Below are positions 26,854-33,452 of a stretch of 64,000 nt of DNA, one piece after another. Position numbers and translations under genes: made by a program. How positions within the stretch are numbered: the first letter of the stretch is position 1; the number at the start of each line of letters is the position of its first letter. The stretch comes from Segatella hominis. GTDB taxonomy: Bacteria > Bacteroidota > Bacteroidia > Bacteroidales > Bacteroidaceae. The notes under the pieces are model-generated. The model saw only the letters and a program-made list of their open reading frames with translations. It was not told where the DNA came from and ran no database searches. The stretch lies in NCBI RefSeq assembly GCF_019249725.2, contig NZ_CP137559.1, positions 539,501 through 603,500 on the forward strand. The letters are read 5' to 3'.

Positions 26854-28155
26854 TTAGAGAAACCATCCTTCATAAGCCACACCGATGTTGATGGCTGGCT
26901 CATTGTTGTACTGGCTCTTCAGGAAGCGATGTGAATATTCTGCCTTCACTACAATCTGTTTCACAGGATAGTAATTGATACCAACTGCCATACGCTGTAC
27001 GTTTGTGTAGTCGTATGATGTATTTTTGGTTTTGGAAGCATATGGATTATAGTGCTCATAACGTCCAAAGAGATACAGTTTCTGGTTGTCCTGACGGAGT
27101 TTCTCAATTTGTGAGAAGATATTATATCCTGCCTCGATACCATAGGCAAAAGCATTCTTGCTGACAAATGCAGAGTGATGGAATGGAGAGAGACCATTTA
27201 GACGATTAGTAAAGTACTTCAACTGTTTTGCATCACTCAGGTAACCATAGTCTGCCTGACCGCGTACAATCCAGTTATAATTATTGTATGTGAAGTCGAT
27301 GGCTCCGATAGCTACCACACCTTTGTACTTAGATTCTGCTCCATCCTTGTTGTTTGGATAAGAGTTGCCGATGGCATGACCATAGTATCCGCTCAGACCG
27401 ATGCGTAAGCCCTTGATGCAGTAGTTGTCGATACGGAGGGCTGTACCATATTTTGTTGCAATTTCACCTTCGGTAGGAGTGCCTGGTCCCTTATTGATCC
27501 AACCTGTGTTGGTAAAGTTGTCAGAGTTCAAGCCTGCCAGGAATTGCAATTCATATCTCCAGCCCTTTGTCTTACCCCAGAAACTGACACCTGTCTGATG
27601 CCAGGTGCTTGGAAGAACCGTATTCTCACCTTCAGGACGATAAACAGTGAAGAAATTCAATGGCTCATGGTAAGCGTTGTTCAAACCAACGGGAACAACG
27701 ATGTGACCAGCCTTGATGTTTGCCCAACGACCGAATGACTTCTGAATCCAGAACTGTTCGAGTTCGACCTCTCCGCCTTTTTCTACTTCCTGTTCCCATT
27801 CGCCACCTTCTTCATCTTCTTTCTCATAGGCCATTCCTACGCCACCATGCTCAAACTCAATCTCGGTACCCATAGTCCAACCCTTTCCGAAGTCGTAACC
27901 TAAATAGATAACTGCATGAGGAATATCAAAACGACCATGACTTGGATCTTTTTTGTGCTCATCTGCCAAACTGTAACGGCTCACGTGGTCGCTATAGAAG
28001 TTGCGACTCAGAGCTACCTCTCCATATCCTCCGACGCTAAGTCGTTTACCATTTACGTGCTGCATAACACTGTCAGCAGCAACTGTCTGTGCGTTTGCAC
28101 TGGCCAAGCCGGCAATCAAGGCAGCAGACATGAATCCAATTCTTAAATTGTTCAT
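26854..28155 (-). CDS. Outer-membrane porin (phosphate-selective-porin-like barrel)
   Basis: The 433-residue protein has a signal peptide (MNNLRIGFMSAALIAGLASANA) and a beta-barrel pattern throughout (VGGYGEVALSRNF, IYLGYDFGKGWTMGTEIEFEHGG, GRYEHYNPYA, VKAEYSHRFL), ending in a short aromatic strand (GVAYEGWFL). A highly acidic loop (KEDEEGGEWEQEVEKGGEVELE) near residue 115 could bind cations. It is the first gene of the unit with imelysin and DUF1111, behind a long structured leader and a divergent promoter shared with the hemerythrin-LuxR gene. This context points to iron-related uptake, which is inference. Confidence 0.8.
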   Translation of the reverse strand: MNNLRIGFMSAALIAGLASANAQTVAADSVMQHVNGKRLSVGGYGEVALSRNFYSDHVSRYSLADEHKKDPSHGRFDIPHAVIYLGYDFGKGWTMGTEIEFEHGGVGMAYEKEDEEGGEWEQEVEKGGEVELEQFWIQKSFGRWANIKAGHIVVPVGLNNAYHEPLNFFTVYRPEGENTVLPSTWHQTGVSFWGKTKGWRYELQFLAGLNSDNFTNTGWINKGPGTPTEGEIATKYGTALRIDNYCIKGLRIGLSGYYGHAIGNSYPNNKDGAESKYKGVVAIGAIDFTYNNYNWIVRGQADYGYLSDAKQLKYFTNRLNGLSPFHHSAFVSKNAFAYGIEAGYNIFSQIEKLRQDNQKLYLFGRYEHYNPYASKTKNTSYDYTNVQRMAVGINYYPVKQIVVKAEYSHRFLKSQYNNEPAINIGVAYEGWFL

Positions 28156-28240
28156 TTATTTATTTATTTTGTTATCTTTATAATCTTTTTCCTTATCATC
28201 CTAACCTAATATATAGAGCTGGAACGGACAAAAAAGGAAA

Positions 28241-28341
28241 AGTGCGGTTGTCTGCTTGCGGTCTCGACTTCAAGTGGGTTATCCTTATATATAATAGGAA
28301 CACAGCACTATCCACTCGGGAGTGGCAAGCATCACCGCACT
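28241..28341 (-). ncRNA. Structured 5' leader of the porin operon (possible cis-regulatory RNA)
   Basis: Within the about 200-nt leader between the predicted start near 28353 and the porin ATG, AGTGCGGT pairs with ACCGCACT (28241-28248 and 28334-28341). Inside these, TGCTTGC pairs with GCAAGCA (28253-28259 and 28325-28331). The enclosed loop contains a CCACTC/GAGTGG hairpin (28312-28325). In the minus-strand RNA the closing stem is followed by a U-rich stretch. I could not match it to a riboswitch class I know, so function is open. Confidence 0.4.
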
Positions 28342-28357
28342 ATTCTGATTTCGGGTG

Positions 28358-28389
28358 CAAAGGTACGGAGTTTTAAAAAAACTTGCAAT
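28358..28389 (-). promoter_or_regulatory. Porin operon promoter, ATTG-N20-TACCTTTG
   Basis: The minus-strand -7 box TACCTTTG is at 28358-28365, with ATTG at 28386-28389 after a 20-nt spacer. The ATTG is part of the TACC operator at 28384-28399. Confidence 0.6.
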
Positions 28390-28435
28390 ACCTAAAAATC
28401 GGTAAACTTTAGCATCCCCATTTTTAGGTATTGCA
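28384..28435. promoter_or_regulatory. Paired operator: 16-bp inverted repeat with NarL-like TACC heptamers
   Basis: TGCAATACCTAAAAAT (28384-28399) and its exact complement (28420-28435) are separated by 20 nt. Each copy overlaps the -33 element of one of two divergent promoters. The left copy reads TACCTAA-N2-ATCGGTA, a 7-2-7 arrangement of heptamers resembling those bound by NarL/LuxR-type regulators. A third copy (complement orientation) is at 29536-29549. Confidence 0.65.
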
Positions 28436-28461
28436 TGTTTCAGAGTTTTTTTGTATCTTTG
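28430..28461 (+). promoter_or_regulatory. Hemerythrin-LuxR promoter, ATTG-N20-TATCTTTG
   Basis: ATTG at 28430-28433 and TATCTTTG at 28454-28461 with a 20-nt spacer, the mirror image of the porin promoter arrangement. The ATG lies about 75 nt downstream. Confidence 0.65.
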
Positions 28462-28536
28462 CCGCCGAATAGCAGAATGAGAGTTTTGCTGTTGGGATAC
28501 TTGACATTATGAATGTTTTCAAAATAGGTGACAAAG

Positions 28537-29493
28537 ATGAAAAATCAAAAGATGTATGAAGCTGATGATAAGATGATCAGCATCATTAGAGACAATTATA
28601 ACATCTTGCAGAGTCTTGGTAGCTTCGGCATCAATCTGGGATTCGGCGACAAGACGGTAGAAGAGGTATGCGCGGAACAGGGAGTGGATACTTATACTTT
28701 CTTGGCTGTAGTTAACTACGCTATGAATGGGTATAAGGAATATGATAATGCTGAACGTTTGTCCTTGTCAACTTTGTTGCATTATCTCAAGGCTTCTCAT
28801 GCTTATTACATTGATTTTCAATTACCTTTCATCCGTAAGGAATTGGTTGAGGCTTTGGATGAAAATGACAATTTAGCGCGTCTCATCCTCAAACTTTATG
28901 ATGAATATGCTCATAGTATCATCAATCACATGAAGTATGAGGAAAAGTCGGTATTCCCTTATGTACAGTCACTTATAGAGAGTAATCCACTTGCTGATTT
29001 CAATATAGAAACGTTCTCCAAGCATCATGTTCAGGTGGACCAGAAGCTTAAGGAATTAAAAAATATCATCATCAAATATCTTCCTTCTGATGGGTTGCAC
29101 AATAATCAGCTAAGTGCTACACTTTATGATATATACAATAATGAGGAATGGCTCAGGCACCACTCTGAAGTGGAGGAAGAAATCTTTATTCCTGCCGTAA
29201 GAAATGCAGAACGGAAGTTGAAACAGAATGATGTAAGTGCGAAGATTTCTAATATGATATCCCAGACTCCACAGAATGACGAACAGTTGAGTGATCGCGA
29301 GAAGGATGTCATTGTAGCTTTGGTTCAAGGTATGACCAATAAGGAGATAGCTGATCATCTCTATATCTCTATTAATACAGTGATTACGCATCGAAGAAAT
29401 ATAGCACGAAAGCTTCAGATTCATTCACCAGCAGGTCTTACCATCTATGCGATAGTGAATAATCTCGTAGATATTTCAACGGTCAAACTATAA
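28537..29493 (+). CDS. DUF542-like/hemerythrin/LuxR-HTH fusion regulator
   Basis: Three parts are visible. Residues about 25-62 (FGINLGFGDKTVEEVCAEQG) resemble the N-terminal DUF542/ScdA domain of RIC/YtfE iron-sulfur repair proteins, but the usual Cys pair is replaced by Gly-Phe. Residues about 80-215 form a hemerythrin domain with di-iron ligand pattern H (SHAYY), HxxxE (HMKYE), H (KHHVQVD) and HxxxE (HHSEVEEE). Residues about 250-318 are a LuxR-type helix-turn-helix (LSDREKDVIVALVQGMTNKEIADHL). The fusion suggests a di-iron sensor of NO, O2 or redox state acting on DNA. The ORF can start at GTG 28528, but ATG 28537 is better. Its promoter shares an operator element with the divergent porin operon. 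Confidence 0.85.
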   Translation: MKNQKMYEADDKMISIIRDNYNILQSLGSFGINLGFGDKTVEEVCAEQGVDTYTFLAVVNYAMNGYKEYDNAERLSLSTLLHYLKASHAYYIDFQLPFIRKELVEALDENDNLARLILKLYDEYAHSIINHMKYEEKSVFPYVQSLIESNPLADFNIETFSKHHVQVDQKLKELKNIIIKYLPSDGLHNNQLSATLYDIYNNEEWLRHHSEVEEEIFIPAVRNAERKLKQNDVSAKISNMISQTPQNDEQLSDREKDVIVALVQGMTNKEIADHLYISINTVITHRRNIARKLQIHSPAGLTIYAIVNNLVDISTVKL

Positions 29494-29535
29494 TTCTTTC
29501 AATAGAAAGCTCTTGGATAGATTCTTACGATCCCT

Positions 29536-29549
29536 ATTTTTAGGTATTG
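29536..29549 (+). promoter_or_regulatory. Third copy of the TACC operator element
   Basis: ATTTTTAGGTATTG repeats the element found at 28420-28433, here between the convergent LuxR-type genes and preceded by a related ATCCC. No -7 box follows at the expected spacing, so it is a solo site. Confidence 0.5.
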
Positions 29550-29557
29550 AAGATATA

Positions 29558-29599
29558 CAATAAAGCCTCCTATCAAAAAAATGATGGGAGGCTTTATTG
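29558..29599. terminator. Bidirectional terminator between the two LuxR-type genes
   Basis: An 18-bp inverted repeat with one wobble pair (CAATAAAGCCTCCTATCA against its complement) and an A-rich loop, placed between convergent genes. Confidence 0.75.
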
Positions 29600-29635
29600 T
29601 CTCTTTTACAGTTGATACCTACTTATAATGATGGC

Positions 29636-30259
29636 TTATATATGATTGATATCCACAAAACCGTGCATGACAGCATAAATGGTAAGAGCAGATACCGATT
29701 TGATACCTAATTTTTCTTGAATATTCTTTCGATGTGTTATCACAGTTGTCAATCCGATACATAGGAGGTCGGCAATTTCTTTGTTAATCTTTCCTTTTGC
29801 CACCAATGAAAGTACCTCAATTTCCCGGTCGGTGAGTGTTTTTTCCTGTGTATGCTCCAATGTTTCTGGCAAATACTCTCCATGAGGATGTCCTTTTTTT
29901 TGTAAACTGATGAGTTCTTTGATGAGTATTCCTTCTGATACATTGACGCAAAGACAATGGAAATCATTCAGTTGTGACATAGGATCATTGCTGGGAGTGA
30001 GGACGATGGTCTTATGTTTAAAATTCAAGAAGAAATTTCGATTAGCGAGTACAATATGCATAGATACAAAAAAGTGGATGAAATGCTCTGGATTGGAAGC
30101 TTGCAATTCACCAAATGTGCCAAATGCCTGAATTTGTGCAGAGGGGATGGCAGACTCGAGCAATTGCCTGAGTCCCATTACTGCCAACGTGTTGCTTTCT
30201 ACTATAGCAAACGCTGGTATTTGTCTGCCAATTTGTTGTTTCTTCATTTCTTCTTTCAT
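29636..30259 (-). CDS. LuxR-family regulator with degenerate receiver domain
   Basis: The 207-residue protein has an N-terminal region shaped like a response-regulator receiver (PAFAIVESNTLAVMGLRQLLES), but with no Asp at the phosphoacceptor position (IVLANRNFF). It ends in a LuxR HTH (LTDREIEVLSLVAKGKINKEIADLL...TVITHRKNIQEKLGIKSVSALTIYA). The HTH and its tail closely resemble those of the hemerythrin-LuxR protein across the terminator, so the two may recognise related DNA sites. No histidine kinase gene is nearby, so phosphorylation-independent regulation is likely. It follows the PLD-family gene on the same strand. A second ATG at 30247 is an alternative start. Confidence 0.8.
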   Translation of the reverse strand: MKEEMKKQQIGRQIPAFAIVESNTLAVMGLRQLLESAIPSAQIQAFGTFGELQASNPEHFIHFFVSMHIVLANRNFFLNFKHKTIVLTPSNDPMSQLNDFHCLCVNVSEGILIKELISLQKKGHPHGEYLPETLEHTQEKTLTDREIEVLSLVAKGKINKEIADLLCIGLTTVITHRKNIQEKLGIKSVSALTIYAVMHGFVDINHI

Positions 30260-30292
30260 TCTATATCTCTGTTTTTTCTCCTTGTTAGGAAT

Positions 30293-31558
30293 TTATAAAA
30301 AAGGTGTCAGCAGTTTGGCTGCAAACCATCCTTTGAATCTTTGCCAGCCTGTTCTCCATTCCCGCCAATTTTTCTCATTGAGCAGGAAACTATCTTTCTT
30401 CTCGCCATCGAAGAGATCTACAAGCTGGCGGGTTGTATGTGGGTCGATGATAACTGCATTTTCCTCATAATCCCAACGAAGACTTCTCGCATTGAGGTTG
30501 GCGCTGCCCACTGTACAGAATCTGCCATCTACCATGATAATCTTGGTATGATGGAAGCCCGGGGTGTACATCCAGATATTGCAACCTTCTTTCATCAACT
30601 TATGGGCATTATAAAATCCACAGTCGGGTGTCAGCGGTATATCACTCCTTGTACTGAGCATAATCTCAACCTTCACTCCTCGTTTTACCGCATTCTTTAA
30701 TGCTTTCTTCAATTTGCGGCTTAAAGTGAAGTAGGGACTGATGATTTTGATACTGTCTTGGGCATCATTGATGGCATTCACGTAGAAGTATCGGATGATG
30801 TCCTTGGAAATGTGTGGTTCACGGTTGATGATGCCCACCATCTTATGATAGGCTGTTGCGGTAGTGTCTGGTTTCAGATTCTCTACCAGATATTCCTTTT
30901 TGGCTGCCCGATAGTATTCTGCACCATGTATGTTTTGTCCACTTACTTTGTTCCACATCTTGAGGAAGATTTTCTGCAGGGTATTCACTTCACTACCATC
31001 AATGCGGCAATGCATGTCGTGCCATTCACCTACAACTTTTGTACCTTTTATATAATAGTCGGCAACGTTCATGCCACCTGTATAGGCGATTTGTCCGTCG
31101 ATGACTACAATCTTTCGGTGATCACGGTTGAACACTCCATGTACCCATGGGAATTTCATCGGTTTATATTCATAAATCTCGATGCCCATATTGCGTATTT
31201 TTTTGAGGTGCTTCTTTCTGAGCGGTTGATTGTTGGAAGCATTTCCGAAACCATCATAGAGTGCCCTTACCTTGACACCTTCCTTGACTTTCTCGCCAAG
31301 CAGATCAAAAAGAAGTCCGGCAATACTATCGTTTCTGAAGTTGAAGTATTCCAAGTGTACGCTATGTTTGGCCTGTCGGATAGCCTGGAACATATCATCA
31401 AATTTCTCCTGACCGCTCATCAGAAGTGTAACAGAATTATCGTGAGAAAAGCGGATGCCTTTCCCGCGAAGCTGATTGACGATCAATGAATCGCTTGTCT
31501 GTGCGCTGCACAGCGAACAAGACAGCCACAAAGTCGCAATGAATAATAAATATCTCAT
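30293..31558 (-). CDS. Exported phospholipase D / cardiolipin-synthase-family protein
   Basis: The protein (about 421 residues from the ATG at 31558; the frame itself opens at TTG 31570) starts with a signal peptide (MRYLLFIATLWLSCSLCSA). It has two HKD motifs, HRKIVVID near residue 148 followed by YTGGMN, and HTKIIMVD near residue 333 followed by GSANLNARS. Two HKD motifs in one chain form the PLD active site. Cardiolipin synthases usually carry N-terminal membrane helices; this one has a cleavable signal, so it is better called a PLD-family periplasmic phosphotransferase or phospholipase. It lies 33 nt upstream of the pseudo-receiver LuxR gene. Confidence 0.85.
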   Translation of the reverse strand: MRYLLFIATLWLSCSLCSAQTSDSLIVNQLRGKGIRFSHDNSVTLLMSGQEKFDDMFQAIRQAKHSVHLEYFNFRNDSIAGLLFDLLGEKVKEGVKVRALYDGFGNASNNQPLRKKHLKKIRNMGIEIYEYKPMKFPWVHGVFNRDHRKIVVIDGQIAYTGGMNVADYYIKGTKVVGEWHDMHCRIDGSEVNTLQKIFLKMWNKVSGQNIHGAEYYRAAKKEYLVENLKPDTTATAYHKMVGIINREPHISKDIIRYFYVNAINDAQDSIKIISPYFTLSRKLKKALKNAVKRGVKVEIMLSTRSDIPLTPDCGFYNAHKLMKEGCNIWMYTPGFHHTKIIMVDGRFCTVGSANLNARSLRWDYEENAVIIDPHTTRQLVDLFDGEKKDSFLLNEKNWREWRTGWQRFKGWFAAKLLTPFL

Positions 31559-31657
31559 CTTATTAATCAATAACCTCTAAAATCAATAATCCATGAAAGA
31601 ATCCCTCACAAAAGGAATCCCCGCGTAAAAAATCCGTGTAATCTGTGCATAAATCCC

Positions 31658-32638
31658 TTATACCATACAAGCATAATGATCGACGATTCCCATGAGATGG
31701 TTTTCCTGATCTACTACGAGTACAGTATGAACCTTGTACTTGTGCATGATGCGTTGTATCTCGGAGATTTTGGTGTTTGGATTTACCATCTTCGGAGTAG
31801 TTGTCATGATGTCGCTCACAGTCTTGTTGAAGAATTCTGCCTGCCATTTTTCCATCGCACGACGGATGTCACCATCGGTAATCAATCCGATGACCTTCTT
31901 GTCCTCATCGAGCGATATTCCTAATCCTAATTTGCCCTTACTTACATGGATGATAGCTTCACCGAGATGCATTTCCTTAGGAATAATAGGCAAATCGTCG
32001 CTTCGCATGACATCCTCTGCTGTTGTCAGCAATCGTTTTCCTAACTCACCGCCTGGATGGAATTGCGCAAAATCACGAGGTTGGAAATGGCGCACCTGCA
32101 TCAGCGCAATAGCCAAGGCATCACCCATGGCAAGAGCTGCTGTTGTGCTGCTTGTTGGAGCGAGGTTTAATGGGCACGCTTCCTTCTTTACCTTTACTGT
32201 GATATGAAAGTTGGAGTATTTTGCCAACAGTGATTTCGGATTACCTGTTATGGAAATGATCGGGATGTTCATGTGAAGAACCATAGGAATGAATCGGAGC
32301 AATTCGTCTGTCTGACCGCTATTACTCAAAGCTAATACCACATCCTTATCTGTCATGACACCCAAATCGCCATGATATACATCGAGTGGGTTGATATAGA
32401 AAGCTGGTGTTCCGGTTGATGCAAGTGTAGCTGCTATTTTAGCTCCTACATGTCCACTTTTGCCTACACCGGTTACGATGATTTTTCCCTGGCAGTTGTA
32501 CATCATGTCAACTGCTTTTTCGAAGTTCTCGTCCAGGAAAGGGATTTGGTCAAGAATGGCCTGTGCCTCTTCTCGAAGTGCCTGTTCACCATAGGCACGG
32601 ACGGTTTTGTCCTCTATATGGTTGTTCTTTTCTGTCAT
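31658..32638 (-). CDS. kdsD: Arabinose-5-phosphate isomerase KdsD (KpsF/GutQ family)
   Basis: The enzyme converts ribulose-5-phosphate to arabinose-5-phosphate, the first step of Kdo synthesis for lipid A core. The 326-residue protein has a SIS sugar-phosphate isomerase domain (TGVGKSGHVGAKIAATLASTG, ALSNSGQTDELL) in residues about 40-185. Two C-terminal CBS domains follow (LPIIPKEMHLGEAI, ITDGDIRRAM, TKISEIQRIMHKYKVHTVLVVD). Length is standard. kdsA, the next pathway enzyme, is 32 nt upstream on the same strand, so they are almost certainly co-transcribed. Confidence 0.93.
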   Translation of the reverse strand: MTEKNNHIEDKTVRAYGEQALREEAQAILDQIPFLDENFEKAVDMMYNCQGKIIVTGVGKSGHVGAKIAATLASTGTPAFYINPLDVYHGDLGVMTDKDVVLALSNSGQTDELLRFIPMVLHMNIPIISITGNPKSLLAKYSNFHITVKVKKEACPLNLAPTSSTTAALAMGDALAIALMQVRHFQPRDFAQFHPGGELGKRLLTTAEDVMRSDDLPIIPKEMHLGEAIIHVSKGKLGLGISLDEDKKVIGLITDGDIRRAMEKWQAEFFNKTVSDIMTTTPKMVNPNTKISEIQRIMHKYKVHTVLVVDQENHLMGIVDHYACMV

Positions 32639-32670
32639 GATTGATGATTCTTAAACTGAAATGTTATGTG

Positions 32671-33426
32671 CTAAGCCAATAGGTCTGCGATTAATGCTTC
32701 AAGCTTGTCCAGTTCCAACATGTTAGCGGCATCGCTTTTTCCATGGTCTGGGTCAGGGTGTACTTCAAAGAAATAGCCTGTAGCACCGAATGCTTTAGCT
32801 GCTTTAGCCATGGCTGGTACGAACTTACGGTCTCCAACGGTTTTTCCGTCACCTGCACTTGGGCGTTGTACGCTATGGGTACAGTCCATGATGACATTAG
32901 GTACAATCTCCTTCATATCTGGAATGTTACGGAAATCAACTACAAGATTATTGTATCCGAAACAGTTGCCGCGTTCTGTAAGCCATACTTCCTTGGCACC
33001 ACTATCCAGAGCTTTCTCTACAGGATAGCGCATATCTCTTCCGCTCAAGAATTGAGCCTTCTTGATGTTAACAATTTTACCGGTCTTTGCTGCTGCTACT
33101 AAAAGGTCGGTCTGACGGCAGAGGAAAGCTGGAATCTGAAGTACATCGCATACCTCACCTGCAGCTTCTGCCTGATAGCTCTCGTGAATATCCGTGAGTA
33201 CGCGTAAGCCGTATTTCTCCTTGATGTCCCCGAGCATCTGCAAGCCTTTTTCTATGCCTGGTCCACGGAAAGAGTGGATAGATGTGCGGTTGGCCTTGTC
33301 AAATGATGACTTAAATATGATGTCTGTTCCCAACTCCTGGTTGATGCGTACCAACTCCTGGGCTACTGTTTCCAGTAACTCCATGGATTCAATGACGCAT
33401 GGACCTGCTATAAATGTTGTTGCCAT
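32671..33426 (-). CDS. kdsA: Kdo-8-phosphate synthase KdsA
   Basis: KdsA condenses arabinose-5-phosphate with phosphoenolpyruvate to Kdo-8-phosphate. The 251-residue protein begins directly at the family core (FIAGPCVIES) and shows FKSSFDKANRTS, GLRVLTDIHE, IPAFLCRQTDLL, IKKAQFLSG, LTERGNCFGYN, DCTHSVQRP and FFEVHPDPDHGKSDAANML. It is a little shorter than the E. coli enzyme (about 284 residues), having no N-terminal extension, which is usual in Bacteroidota. It lies between the MscS channel gene and kdsD on the minus strand with short gaps. Confidence 0.95.
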   Translation of the reverse strand: MATTFIAGPCVIESMELLETVAQELVRINQELGTDIIFKSSFDKANRTSIHSFRGPGIEKGLQMLGDIKEKYGLRVLTDIHESYQAEAAGEVCDVLQIPAFLCRQTDLLVAAAKTGKIVNIKKAQFLSGRDMRYPVEKALDSGAKEVWLTERGNCFGYNNLVVDFRNIPDMKEIVPNVIMDCTHSVQRPSAGDGKTVGDRKFVPAMAKAAKAFGATGYFFEVHPDPDHGKSDAANMLELDKLEALIADLLA

Positions 33427-33452
33427 ATCTTATTATTTTAAAGTATCTAATT

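Noticed and set aside
28241..28341. The structured porin leader as a tRNA or a known riboswitch
   Set aside because: No T-loop GTTCRANNC or anticodon arm is present, and the conserved boxes of TPP, cobalamin and SAM riboswitches are absent, so only a generic structured leader is reported.
28510..28560. 16-codon open frame (MNVFKIGDKDEKSKDV) overlapping the hemerythrin-LuxR start, as a leader peptide
   Set aside because: It is very short, has no codon signature of attenuation and overlaps the real start out of frame; chance occurrence is likely.
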